This document shows, piece after piece, positions 25,543-39,490 of a stretch of DNA of 64,000 nt. Both the position numbers and the translations under genes were made by a program. Below the pieces are notes generated by a model, which was given only the letters and a program-made list of their open reading frames with translations, made no database searches and was not told where the DNA came from. The stretch is from positions 1,408,501 through 1,472,500 of the forward strand of contig NC_084599.1 of the NCBI RefSeq assembly GCF_033807715.1, given 5' to 3'. Source of the DNA: Cololabis saira (lineage: Eukaryota; Chordata; Actinopteri; Beloniformes; Belonidae). How positions within the stretch are numbered: the first letter of the stretch is position 1; every line of letters begins with the position of its first letter.

Positions 25543-28500
25543 GCATGCTTGCTCTGTAGTTTTGGGGGTTAAGTAGCGGTAGCTTAGCTCAGACTGCAAT
25601 CAGATCTCAAGATTTGGGTCGATTGCTGTCGATTGCATGTTTTGGTCGGCTCCGTGCCGGTTTCGTGCTTTGTTTGTGGTTTTTTGTTGCAGATTTCCAG
25701 TGCTTGACGTGTGTTTCCGTGTGTTCCTGCTTCCTGGATTGGCAGTGGATGTCTGTATTTATTCTGCCGAGGTTCTAAGCAGGCTGAGTCGGCTGTATCT
25801 GACATCATCACACTACAGACCACCGATTGGTCGGGGGGTTGGAGTCAGACGTCTGAGTCAGGATGTGACATCAGAGAAAGAGACTGACGGATTCTTGTTC
25901 ATTTTATTCAACCAGCAACGGCAGCAGAAGTCTGTTCTGGTCCAACTCTGAGGGTCAGATGTTCATAAATCTGGTGCTGAGGAGAGAATTAAAAAGATCT
26001 AGACGGGCGATCCTAAACTGTAAAGCTGTAAAGCCATATGACGTTCCACTACCAGGATGGGGCTGCAAGGTGACTTTTGTGTGCTTAATGCCAAAAGTAG
26101 GGCCAGTAGGGAGACAACAGCTCCAGAAAGTAATACAATATCCCTTCAGATGAAACTGAAACTCCTCCTAACGTGAGCAACACTCCTTGTGATGACTCAC
26201 GTTAAAGTCCCATACAGGCTGAGCTTTAAGAGATCAGAGCGAGCCACTCAGAATGTACTAACCCGGTACTTCTCCCCACGAGTGGAGTATGCGATGAGGT
26301 GAGTCACTTTGGTGCTGAAGTCTTTGCGGATCGTCCCGCCCATGTGATGAACCAGATTCACCAACTTCTTCTAAATGGACAAAAAAGGAAAAACACAAGC
26401 GGAGGACCAAGATCAGTATTAAAGTGGACGATACTTTTATTACTGTCATTTCCATATAATTCATCATTTTGCATTCTATTAAGCCTGATTACTACGCTGT
26501 GACGCCGTCGTGAACCTTCAGACTTCTCCGTCACTCCATTTCTCCGTAGTGCAGTTCCCCCCAGCGCTAGTTGATACTTTGTTTAGCTTCAGGCTTTTCC
26601 GGTCACAGTGAATCACAGAGATAAGGACAACTATTGTGAAAAAAACCAAAACATCCCAAAAAATAAAAAATAAATAAATCACATACACACGAAGAAAAAA
26701 AGAGCGCTGAAAGTTCACGACTGCTTCACAAACTGGAACCAGAAATGCGTTGCTACCAAGCGAACCAATCACAGCCCTCTCGGTCTGCGTTTGGTCTGCG
26801 TCACCTCCACGCGTAGTTACATTGTTTGGGAGGTGCACGTCAGTGACGGCGTAGGTTTAACGCAGAACCCTAATTCAGGCGTTAGAGCTTTATGGTTCTT
26901 GATGAGATGACTTCAGCAAGCAATGTACAACTGCACAAATGTTAGCAAGGCGTGAATGTGTAGTCAGCCCCGTCAGCCCTGAGCTGCGGGGGTTCTGAGT
27001 AAACCCAGCAGGTCCACTCACCATTTCCTCTTTGTTTCTGAAGCCGGTGAAACACAGCGTCAGGTTGAGCATGGTGGTGCAGTAAAGAGGCCGACACGAG
27101 AACTGCAGCGGCTGTGAGGACACAAAGACCAGAATCAGCTCTGGGACAGTGCTGGATGAAGGACAGAAACATGGCTGAAGGCTCTCAGTCCCACTTAGAT
27201 CCAGAATAGACAAATATAAACAATTAAGAGAACAGTTTACCTTAAACATGAAGTTAATAGGTCAAAAACAGATAGTTTAGCTGAACATTTTAATACCTAC
27301 ATTATAAAACATGTGATGTGTTGTAATAAAGGCCGTACCTCTTCCTTGGCAGCACAGTGCAGGACCAGAGGAGGCCCGACGATGCGGTTGTCCCTCTTGT
27401 ACAGGTAGTTGTAGTCGGGGGAGTTGAAGTCTGGGAGGACAAACACCGTCTCAACATCAGCGTTTTCTCCGTCTCCAAACTCCCGGACATGATCCGTCAT
27501 CACAAACGGCATGCTGATGTCCTGAAAAGGTGCGACAGAGCACAGAATGGTAAAGAAAATGTCATGTCATTCTCGTTTGCTTGTCTTCTGGATTTTTTTT
27601 GGTGAATTATTCGTTAGTTTCATTATAAGTTGCATTTGTTTTAAATGGGTACAAACTATGGAAACATAACATACATGATGGGATAGTGTCTTTAGTTATA
27701 TATATCTTATGCCAACAAATCTTTAGAAAAGATCAATTCTGGGTATATTGAGGTATTTTCTTGTATTATTGTTAGTGTTGTTATCACCACACCTGTACTC
27801 AGTAGAACAAAGACATTGTCTAAATTCGGAGAGATCCGGGGCCTCATGTACAAAGAGTACGCCACTTTCTACGCTCACGGTCGGATGTTCAAAAAGTGAT
27901 TTGAACGTGAAAAGTTGTGGTCTTTCACTCTCAAACCAAGTCTGGCGTACGCACTTTTCTGAGGTTTTGCCCGTTGGCGACACTCACTGGTGATGCAGTG
28001 AAGTGCAGAATATGAGGAAACTTGACGTCAACAATAAGTTCAGGACCACATGAAGGACATGACAGTCCCCACATCACCAGATAAATTACACAAGAGTGGA
28101 ACTGCAACAATCTCACAATCAACCACATGATCTGAACAAACAACTAAAGGAGCTCAACGATGGAACCTGCACATGGGACACACGGGACCCGGACCGGTCT
28201 CTCCTCCTGGACCTGTACCGGTCTCTCCTCCCGGGACCTGGACCTGGACCTGGACCGGTCTCTCCTCCTGCGGCTGCAACACTCCGAGTTACAGCGACTG
28301 TGTTCTGTAATTCTCACCTTTCCACCTCGATATAATCACGTGTCTATAATCAACTTGTCTTTATTTCTGCAGCAGAGGAATCAGATCGTGATGCTTCATG
28401 TTTTAAATATAAGTTTATATTGTTCATTCTTAATCCGTCAGTATATAATACGCGTGACAGTAAAGTTGAACAAGGAGCCGTTTTTCATCAACAAACTTAG

Positions 28501-31500
28501 GTTCTGGTGTCGGTTTTTAAAATACAAACAAGAAAAGCAGAGTGTAATGATGCACTAACGCTAAATATTAACATTCACAAACCCACACGATCATAATAAA
28601 ACCAAAACTCTTCACGGAACGCAACACAAAGCAAAGAACAGCATTACCCATAATGCAATGCAGTTTAAATCGGAAGAAATGCCTCCAAATAAATTATTTT
28701 TCCAGCCTCAACTTCTGACAGGACTGTCTCCAGATCACAGATGATGATTTTTTTATTTGTTTTACTTGTTTTTGCAAGTTTCTTGTCAGGATGAGCGGTT
28801 TTTAATGGATATTTATCCTCATTATCATATTCAAATGGATCTACTTGAGGGAGGAGACAGGGAGGACTGTTCTCCCTCATGAATACTCAATTCCACGTTG
28901 ATTGTGATGTTGAAAGAAACCTGCGTGGATTTGGGCGTAAGCAGTTTTGAACATCTGAATTTTATTTTTTGCGTAGGCAACAATTCCACGCACGGATTCA
29001 CGTTGAAATCTATGGACTTGTACATGAGGCCCCAGGAGTGCTGTATCAATGTGTATTGATAAGTAGGTGATAATCAAGCGATCAACAACAACTACTACTG
29101 TTATTTAGCAGACGCTTTTATCCAAAGTGACTTACACCTGAGAGAACAACACAAGAAAGAAATCACATAGGAGTCTGACCAGCACTGATCCAGCAGGACC
29201 AGCTGGATCAGTGCCGGTCAGACTACTGGGAGTCCAGTTGGACACGGTGCTGTCACGCTAGCAAGACTATTCAAACCTACCACACCCATTAAACACAAAC
29301 TAACACCTGGACAGGAAACAAACACCACAGGTGACGAAGCAAGAGGAAGAGGAGGGGACCAGGGCCGTGAACACTCACGCATTCAGAGCTAATACAATCA
29401 TGATCCCCAACACGCTCAACCCTCATGTTAGTTCTTTAACATATTGGAGAACGTAAGGATAGAAGTGCACTGATCTCTGAACCCTAACTTCACATAAACA
29501 CCTGAAACACAACGTAGCAGGTTTTAAGTTCCCCAGAGACAGACCTCTTGGACATGTCAGCACAGTTTAGGAAGGGCTACTTTAGATTTATTTTCTTTTA
29601 ACTTGGGTATTATCAAAGCAAGGCACTTCCCTTGCATTTCAAAAAAAGATGAAATAATCACATCATGACTTTCTCTGAAATAAGACAAAGAGAAGGAAAT
29701 CAACCATCTCCCAGTGTTAACACGGAGACATGCAGTGCCAGTCAGCCCTCAGACACGAGTGAGCGGTTAGTCGTGCACAGTGAAGTCTGAATTAAGGTTC
29801 ATGCACCACCTCCCCGTGTTCCCATCACACACACAGTCAGACTACTGTACCATGTTTACTACAGATTTTATCATCATTTTCTCCTCTGGACCCGCCTCTC
29901 CTTCTCTTATCTTTACCACAGGAACCTCCATGACTGTGACGGCCTGTAGAAACAGCAGCAGTTAGACATCAGAAGTAGCCGGGCTGGTCCAGTACCAGCT
30001 GGTACCAGCCACCAGTAACTGGACCTTTCACCGCAATCAGCAGTATTTTCACTTGGCTTTCAAGGTTTGTTTTGTAAGTCTGATCAGACACCACAGATGC
30101 AATATCTTTCTTATGAAACGGTTCCTAACTTTGGGATTTCAAAATATTTAAAAGCAATTGCACCCAAATTAAGTATTTAGGATTATTTATTGAAAACTTG
30201 AATAAAACTAAAACAATGCTTGAATCTTTTGAGTTTTAAAGCAGAAACCATGTTTTTAAACAGCAGGACATAAATAACTTTGCATTTCCTGTAAACCGCT
30301 TTTAAACACTACCATGCACATATCAAAAACAATTCATATTTCTTGCAGACAAAAATCTGATTCATGTGACATGTGAAAAACTGAAAGCAATAAGTCACAT
30401 CTTTTGTAAAATATGTTGCAACCTGCTGAAGGCGCAGCGGAGTCTGGATTCAGTGAGCAGCGGAGGGTCAACTACTGACTGGTACAAGGAGGTGGCAAAG
30501 ACACCTCATCCTGACTCCAGACACCTCACCGCTGCCTCCAGCCCTGAAACCCACCCGTCTGCCTGAGTCTCTGCTGGACAGAAGGACCAGGACAGTCTGA
30601 GTCTCTGCTGGACAGAAGGACCAGGACAGTCTGCCTGAGTCATCCACAAAAAGCAGAGATGAAATCCTGAAGTTCCCAAACCGGATCCCCTCCGGCCCCT
30701 GACTACGCCTAGAAATCCTGTCCATAAAAATTATGAACAGGACCGGTGACAAAGGGCAGCCCTGCTGGAGTCCAACATGCACCGGGAACAAGTCTGATCT
30801 ACTGCCGGCAATGAGAACCAAACTCCTGCTCCGATCATATAGAGACCGGACAGCCCTTAATAGAGGGCCCTGGCCCTCAGACGAGATGAAACGTTTAGGG
30901 GTGTAACGATACACTAATCTCACGATACGGTACGATGTACGATACACGATATTGAGGTCACGATAACGATACGATATTATAGCAGTATTTTTTTAACAAC
31001 CTTGAATGAGGAACATATGACTGGAAAAAATTGTCTTTTATTTGAAAGACACAAAATACAAAACAATGCTGTGCGTTTGCCTTATTGTCACAGTTTGTAA
31101 TGCTTTATAACTGTTTACGTTTTAAAGAGAAAGCCAGGCCAACCATTTTCCACAAACTGAACTAAAAGTAAATGTCAGGTTTGCATTATGCATCTTCAGT
31201 TTCATACAAGTACAAATATTTAGACACAAACTGAATAGGTTCTCTCATGTATGACTTGACTTTTTTCTTTTCCAGAAATTTAACAACTAAAATTAAATAA
31301 ATAAAAGTAAAAAAATAAATACATTTTTACATCATAAAAGAGATTGATTCATGCTCACCTTATAAGTGTAAGAGGAGATTTATTTTTGTTAAGGTTATTC
31401 TGGTAATTCAGGGTTCACGATTTTATAAATATATTCTTTATACTCTGATGTGAATCAGGGACTATAATGACACTAGTCAGTTTATCTGTAGTGATTAGTC

Positions 31501-34500
31501 TGTTTTAGATTGGGCGGAGTGATACGCCACAGTACGGCACTAGGTGCTGTGTTGATGTTCTAAAATCCTACACTGTTGAGGGACATTAAAGTACACTGGA
31601 ACTCAGCAGAAGTTGTCCCCGTGTTTATCCTACTCACGACCCCAAAAAGGTTTATTTAATAAGGTAAGGCTTAACTCTACACCAGCCTTACATAAGTAAA
31701 AGTTCAGAGCTCAAAACCCTGCAAGAGTCCCGTGATCGGGACCAAAACGGTTCTAGTTTCTTCTGAGCGGAGTCAGATTTTGGTCCGCGGGTCAAGGTGC
31801 GGTCAGATGCGCGTTACTAGTCAACACAATAGATTAATATTAATAACCCAATATTACGATACATTTTGTCGCCTCCACGACACGTATTGTGACGTTTTTG
31901 TATCACGAAATTTCGTGGCACCATATATTTTTACACCCCTAGAAACGATGAAAACTGGGACTAGCTAAACGTGGTCGTGCTCCAGCCAGACGCTCTGGCT
32001 CGCTCTGTTTCCCCCCGTTTACAATAAGACACCAGGCAGTACGAGGAAAGAGAGGCCTCAGAATCACAGAAAACCTACAGTGGAAGGTTTTTCCAGCGAT
32101 CATATGGTCCATGACTAAAAATACAGACTTTTGATCCACTTTAACAATAAAAAAATAAAAAATAAATAAAAGTTTTTATCCTTTTTTCGATTACAAGGAC
32201 AAAAAAACACTAATGCATTTAAGAATAGGGGTGTCTACAATGTCAGGTGATCACAGCGAGAAGAGTAATGACGTACCTGCAAAGCTTTGACCAGGGCTTC
32301 ATTTCTGCTGGCTTCTCCCACCAAAACAATCCTCGTCTCCACGTTTGGCAGGATATCTGCAACAGATGGAGCAGACCCAGGGGGAGAATAATGAAAAAGG
32401 TGAACGGCTACAAGCACAGCCACATGAAACCAAAATGGGAGGGAGAAGAATAAAGGCACACGTTGAGTGGAAGATGGTTTACTCATTTTCTGTTTAACAG
32501 AAACGTGGCTACAGGAGGAAAGTATGTTAGTTTGAATGAATCGACTCTGCCTGGCTACTTAAATAGAATAGAATACTTTTATTATCATTATACATGGGTA
32601 CAGTGAGATTAAAAGCAGCATCACCTCTCCAGTGCAAGACAGTGCAAACAGATAAGCAATATAAATATAAAAAGGTTAAGGTGCATTTAAATAGCCAGGG
32701 CCGGGGTGGGAGCTGTCTTTAATGATCTTAGTGGCTCTGCTGAGGCAGCGGGAGGTGTAAATGTCCGTCGGGGGGGGGGGGGCAGCTGATCTTCTGCGCT
32801 GCTTTCACCTCTGCAGCCTTTCCCTGTCCGCAGCATTGCAGCTGCCGTACCAGACTGTAATACAGTACAGCAGGCTCTGGATGGATGAGCGGTAGAAGGT
32901 CAGCAGCAGGTTGGAGTCCAGCTTGTATCTCCTAAGGACTCTCAGGAAGTGCAGCCGCTGCTGAGCCTTTTTGGTGATAGCGGTGACGTTCTCCAACCAG
33001 GAGATGCTGTCGGAGATGAGGAGGCCATGAAACCGGAAGGAGTGGACCCTTTCCACTCTCTGGCCGTTGATGTAGAGGGGGGCTGGGTCGGTGTTCTGTT
33101 TCCTGAAGTTGACAATGATCTCCTTGGTTTTCCCGGTGTTCAGAGTGAGGTTGTTCTCTGAGCACCAGGCTGTCAACTTCAGGACCTCCTCTCTGTAGGC
33201 TCCTCGTCCCCCTTTGAGATGAGTCCGACCACCATTGTGTTGTCAGCGAACTTCACTATGAGGTTGTTGTTGTGGGTCGGACTGCAGTCATTGGTGTAGA
33301 GGCTGTACAGGAGGGGGCTCAGCACACAGCCCTGTGGAGAGCCGGTGCTCAGCATGCGGGTGGAGGACCGGTGGGGGACGAGTCTCACAGTCTGGGGACG
33401 GTTGGTGAGAAAGTTTTTTATCCAGGTGCATGTGAGAGGGGGCAGGCCGATGGTGGTCAGTTTTGGGATGAGGATGTCTGGGATTATAGTGTTGAAGGCG
33501 GAGCTATAGTCCACGAAGAGCATCCGGACATAGCTCTGCTGTTGCTCCAGGTGGGTCAGAGCAGAGTGTAGAGCTACGGCGATGGCGTCCTCAATGGATC
33601 TATTAGCTCGATAGGCGAACTGGAATGGGTCAAAGTCCAGGGGGAGGTGGTTCTTTATGTGGTGAAGAACTAGTCTCTCGAGGCTTGGTGATTACCGGGG
33701 TGAGGGCCACTGGGCGGTAATCATTAAGGCTGGTGGCGGGAGACTTTTTCGGCACCGGGATTATGGTAGCTGCTTTCAGGCAGGATGGGACGACTGCCTG
33801 GGACAGGGAGGTGTTGAAGATTAGGGCTGAACGATTAATTTGCGATAATATCGCGATGTGATAAAACGAGATTTTCTACCCGCAAAGGCTGCGATTTGAC
33901 CAGTCATGTGATCTGGTCACGTTGCGAGTGAGCAGAGCCGGCAGGGAAAAAAAGTCAACAGTGCGGCGTGTCCGCGTGTAACCTATAAAAATCTTATTTT
34001 GTTTGTGGAGACTTTAATATTGATCTTTTGAAATGGAATGAACATAAACCAAAAAATTACTTTTGTAATACAATGTTTAGTTTTTATTTAAGGCCACTCA
34101 TCAGCAAACCTTCTCGGATAACTAAAGAAAGTGCTACACTCATTGATAATATTTTTACTAACATTCATGGCCCAGTAAAAGGTGGTATAATTTTAAGTGA
34201 TATTAGTGATCATTTTCCCATATTTGTTGGTCTACATAGTTTAAAGGTTAAATCTTCTGTTGGCTTGAGTGAGCAAACTTGTAAAATGCTAAGAATAAGG
34301 ACCCGGGAAAGAATTGAGGCTTTAAAGATGGACTTAACACACTGTAATTGGAATGAGGTCCCTACTCAGGCCTATGACTAATTTTTGTCTATATTTTCAG
34401 AGTTATACAACAAACATTGTCCTATTAGAAAGTGTTGGGTGAGGGGAAAATATAAAGGGAAACCATGGATGACTAAGAGCCTACAAAAGGCATGTAAAAA

Positions 34501-37500
34501 GAAACTAACTAACAACTAAGAACCACTGAAAGTGAGAAAAAGTATAAGTTATACAAGAATACACTTACTACTATCATGAGAAGACAGAAGATGGAATATT
34601 ACAACAAATTACTAGAGGACAGTAAAAGCAACATTCAAAAGACTTGGAAAGTAATTAATCATATCATTCGAAATAGACACAACAAATCAGAATACCCAAG
34701 CTATTTTTTGAATGGCTCAGGGGATACAGTGGATAGTTTGAATAATATTGCTGAAGAGTTCAATAATTATTTTATTGGAGTTGGTTGTAACTTGGCCAGT
34801 AAAATTAGAGTGTCTAAGGATAAACAAAATATGTTTGATTAACTGATTAAAGGATAGGCGGGTGCAGATATAAAAAAAAAAGCACCTTACCCCAAAAAAA
34901 TTGCAACAAAAGGTTTTTCAACAGTTTTCTGTAGCATTAGGTGTCCTTAATAACATACTAAAAGTCTGCCAAAGTCTGACCACTAGAAAGGTGTCATTTT
35001 CAAGATGGCGTCCCAGATGGTCAAAATCACCCTAAAATGTGTATAGCTCCTTTATTATATACCCTAGACAAGTAATTTTGGTGTCTAATCCTATGTTTAT
35101 GAGGCCTGGGAATCCACTGGTCTTGTCCAAACTGCAGAGATACACTTACATAATTATGAAATCCAATATTTTGTATTTGCCCTATTAAAACCATCTGAAA
35201 AGGTCACCCATTTCAGGTGAGGAGTATCAGTTAATTATTGACAGGTTAACAACAACCTACAACGATGCCATGCAGGAATTCAATGAGCTGACCTACACGA
35301 CCAGTGAGCAACACAAGGAATCGACAGAGGCAAGGATCAAACAAGATCACGCTGACCTGGAGAGAATGAAGGAAAAACTTTCCTTTTGCAAACCATTCTC
35401 TCAAGAACCAGCCTTGAGAAACATTGTTACCGGTGTTGTCGCCAAACCTGATGTCAATGTTCATGAGTTTGAGTCTGTTGGGAATGAGATCATTGGGAAA
35501 ATGGTTGGGAAACCAGTTTTTGGAATCTCATTCAAACGCAATGACAGGGCAAAAACTCTTGCAGATGATTGCAACATCAAAATCACCCAAAACCGAACCA
35601 TTGATCCTGCTCTGTTGTTCCAACGTTTTCTGATTATGTCAAAAACAGGACAACTTTCACTTGAAGATGTCATGGGCTATGAGCTCAGTCCATTCCCTGC
35701 AGCACTGTTCGAAGCCAAAGAAATCTTCCGTAAAGCCGACAAGCCCCAACTGGCACAGGCTGTCGCTGAATTTACAGGCAAGAAGTCAAAGAAAAGTGTC
35801 CTGGATTCTATCCCACCAACAGTATGTCCTTGATGGTGGCTCCCTGATTCATTGCTTGCCATGGAAGAGGGGTGACAGTTATGGTGCCATTGCACAGTCA
35901 TATGCAGACTTTACGATAAAGCATTATGGTAAAGCAACTGTTGTCTTTGATGGTTATAGTGAAGGTCCTTCTATCAAAGACAATACACATCAGCGGCGCG
36001 GGCAACATGCACACCCGGTTATTAGCTTGGATGCAAATACTGAGTTTGTGGGAAGAAAGGATGACTTCCTATCTAGATCCAGTAACAAACAGGGGCTTAT
36101 TCTTTTTGTCACTGAGGAACTGCAGAAGAAGGGCTGTACTGTCATCAATGCACCAGGGGATGCAGATGTGGACATTGTCAAGGCTGCAGTCCAAGCATCA
36201 CAACATCAGCCCACAACCTTGATAGGGGAAGATACAGATTTACTTGTTCTTCTTCTCTACTATGGTGAGACGAGCAATAGAGGCCTTTATTTTCGTTCAG
36301 ATAAGTCAAAAGTACCCAAGGTGTATGACATCAGCGAGATGCAAAAGGTCCTGGGTAAAGACTTGTGTTGTCTGTTGATGTTTGTTCATGCCTTCACAGG
36401 CTGTGATACAACATCACGCATTTTTGGTGTTGGGAAGAAAACTGCTTTCCAGAAACTTGTGAATGGGGAAACGACCATCCAGGCATGTGCGAATGGATTT
36501 GCACTACCAAAGCAAGCAAAAGCTGCCATAGCGGACCTTGGGAGCAAGGCGATGGCAATCATGTTTGGTGGCAAGAATACCGATGCACTTGCATCTTTGC
36601 GCTACAATCTTCTCAGCAAGAAAATTGTGTCTGCGAAGGCATTTGTTACCCCAGAACATCTCCCTCCTACAGAGTCCTCAACGAAATATAATTGCCAAAG
36701 AGTTTATTACCAGATCATGGTGTGGACTGAAATGGATATTGATATGAATCCTGTTGATTGTGGAAGGAAATTGGAGAACAATCGTTTTCTGCCAGTTATG
36801 ACAAAAAAAGCTGCTGCCCCAGAGAGCCTCTTGCAGATGGTCCACTGTAATTGCACAACTGCTTGCCGTACACAACGTTGTAGTTGTAGAAGATATGGAC
36901 TGCCCTGCATGCCTGCCTGTGGATCATGCCAAGTGGAAAATTGTGAGAATCCACATAATCAAGCATTATGGGAGGAAGAGTGTGATGATGACTAATTGTT
37001 ACTCCGGAGTGGAAAAAAGGAAATGAGAAAATATAAGTAAGAGTGTAAAAAAAAAAAATCACAAAAAACACAAAAAAAAAAAAAAACAAAAAAAAAAAAA
37101 CACAAAAAAACTAAAAAAGAAAAAAACACACAAAAAAACTAAAGAAAAAAAAGAAAATAAAATAAAAAAGGGGCTAGCGGTACTGAGCCTTCACGTGGCA
37201 GCCCTGTTTAGCCTAATTTTACAGTACCACGTCGTAATAATTGATTTATTCCTCATTAGTATAAAAATGAATCTCCAGAAATCACCAGAATGTGAACTGA
37301 GAGAAACCTAATTTCCCCATGCATTGTGACATCTTTCTTTATGGCATGTGGAAAAAGGAGATTATGTTTGAAATGTTTTTCTTTGTTTTTTTTCATGTCT
37401 ATGTACTGCATATTTCATTACATATTCGCTTATAGTCAATTGTTTTTATACATAATTGTACTTCGATCACTTCACTATGATTTGTATATGCTTATTTTAA

Positions 37501-39433
37501 TTCTAGATAATCAAATCATGGGGTTAGACACCAAGATTGCTTGTCTAGGATGAATAATGAGGGAATAATGGTAATTTTAGAGACTGGCGGCGGCCATTTT
37601 TAAAATCGGACCTTTCTAGTGGTCAGACTTTGGCAGACTTTTGATATGTTATTAAGTACACCTGATACTACAATAAACCATTGAGAAAACCTTTTGTTGC
37701 AATTTCTTGGGGTCAAACCATAACTGCATCCGCCTAGTAATTAAGATTGTAAATAAATTCAAGAATAAATCATCAAATGATATAAATTCCATTGACATGG
37801 TAATTGTTAAAGAAGTTATTGGCCAAATTGTAAGCCCTCTGACCTATATATGCAATCTGTCTTTCCAAAAGGGTGTTTTTCCAAATAATATGAAAATAGG
37901 GAAGGTTATACCCGTATTCAAACATGGAGATAAGCATTGCAGTGATAATTATAGACCAGTGTCCCTTCTCCCCCAATTCTCAAAAATATTAGAGAAATTA
38001 TTTGTTAAACAAATTGATTTTTTTATAGATAAATATAAAATATTGAGCGAACATCATGAAAATGATGAATATTCTGTTGGTATTTATATTGATCTACAGA
38101 AGGCATTTGACACTATAGATTATAGTATATTATTAAGAAAACTAGAGAAGTATGGGTTTAGAGGTGTGGCTTATTCTTGGCTTAAGAGCTATTTGGAAAA
38201 TAGACAGCAATGTGTACAAATTAATAACACTATGTCACAATTCAGGGAGGTCACCTGTGGCGATCCCCAGGGATCTGTGATTGGTCCAAACTTTTTTTAC
38301 TTTATATAAATGATATTTGTAATGTTACTGAACTGTTAAAATGTAAACAGTTCAGTAGAAATTTATGGGGATAATACATTAAAAATATGTGATTCTGAAA
38401 TTGAAAGAGTATTTGATATACAATTCTTAGGGGTTGTTATTGATTGTAAATTAACATGGAAACAACATATTAGATACATAAAAGGAAAGATTTCAAAGTC
38501 AATAGCAATCCTGTATAAGTCCAGAAATATATTCAATCATAAAGCACTACATTTCATTTATTGTTCATTAATACTACCTTATATATCGTATTGTGTGGGA
38601 GTTTGGGGCTCCATGTATAAGACAACAGTAAATGCTATAGTCCTCTTACAAAAACCAGCCATACGTATTATTAATAGGGATATTATGAACATACAAATCC
38701 ATTGTTTATAAAATCCCATATGAAATTTTATGATTTGGTTTATTATAAAATAATGCAAATAATGTATAAAGTTAGATTAAACCCGCAAAATGTTGGTGTT
38801 TTTCGGGTCAGATCGGGTGTCTATATGCGCAATTTTAACTCCAATTAGCAAAATACTGGAAGGTATCCAGCCTCGATGCGGGGCCCCACGGCTGCTTGAG
38901 ACCCGGTCGGATCGGTGATTTTTGTAACAAATGTATCAAACGAGCCTTTCAGAGAGGCATTAAACTCTTCCATTTTCTTTAGTTTTTTTCTTTTTTTATC
39001 CCCTGATGGAAATTTCCTGAATCTGTCTCGTTCTCTCGACATTGTGTGACAGTTTGTTCCACACTCCACCCGTCTGGATCAGAACACCTTGTGTCAATGC
39101 GCTTGGTCTGACGCAGTTGTATTGAACAACAGACACGCGCATCATTGCACATATATTTATTGATATGCACAGACTAGTACACATTTAGGTCTGTAATGGA
39201 ACGTGACTGTTGATATTTATAAGGGAAAAAAGGAAAAAAGAATTTGAGAAAAAAAAAAAAAAAAAAAAAAGGTTCGCACACCCCTTGCGGCGGCCCTATA
39301 TATATATGTATGTATGTGTGTATATATATGTATGTATGTATTGTGTATGTATATATATTTTTTTATATATTTTTATGTGTATATAAAAATATATATATAT
39401 GAAAGAATATAGAAGGATATGTATGAAGGATAA

Positions 39434-39490
<57 letters not shown>

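Larger units (their letters stand above)
34857..37734 (+). mobile_element. DNA transposon with ~150-bp TIRs encoding a FEN1/XPG-like nuclease
   Basis: Left end GGCGGGTGCAG, right end (reverse complement) GGCGGATGCAG. Both arms continue with matching segments AATTGCAACAAAAGGTTTT, CTTAATAACATA and AAAAGTCTGCCAAAGTCTGA for about 150 bp. TA lies outside each end and could be a 2-bp target duplication or the last TIR bases. It splits an L2-like LINE ORF. The only coding sequence is the nuclease-like gene; I see no DDE transposase. Superfamily uncertain; Academ elements are reported to carry XPG-like nucleases and are one candidate. Confidence 0.75.

Noticed and set aside
28665..28880. Independent gene encoding a 71-residue acidic protein
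   Set aside because: It lies inside an element with inverted GGGGCCTCATGTACAA ends and lacks a convincing start; more likely a transposon remnant.
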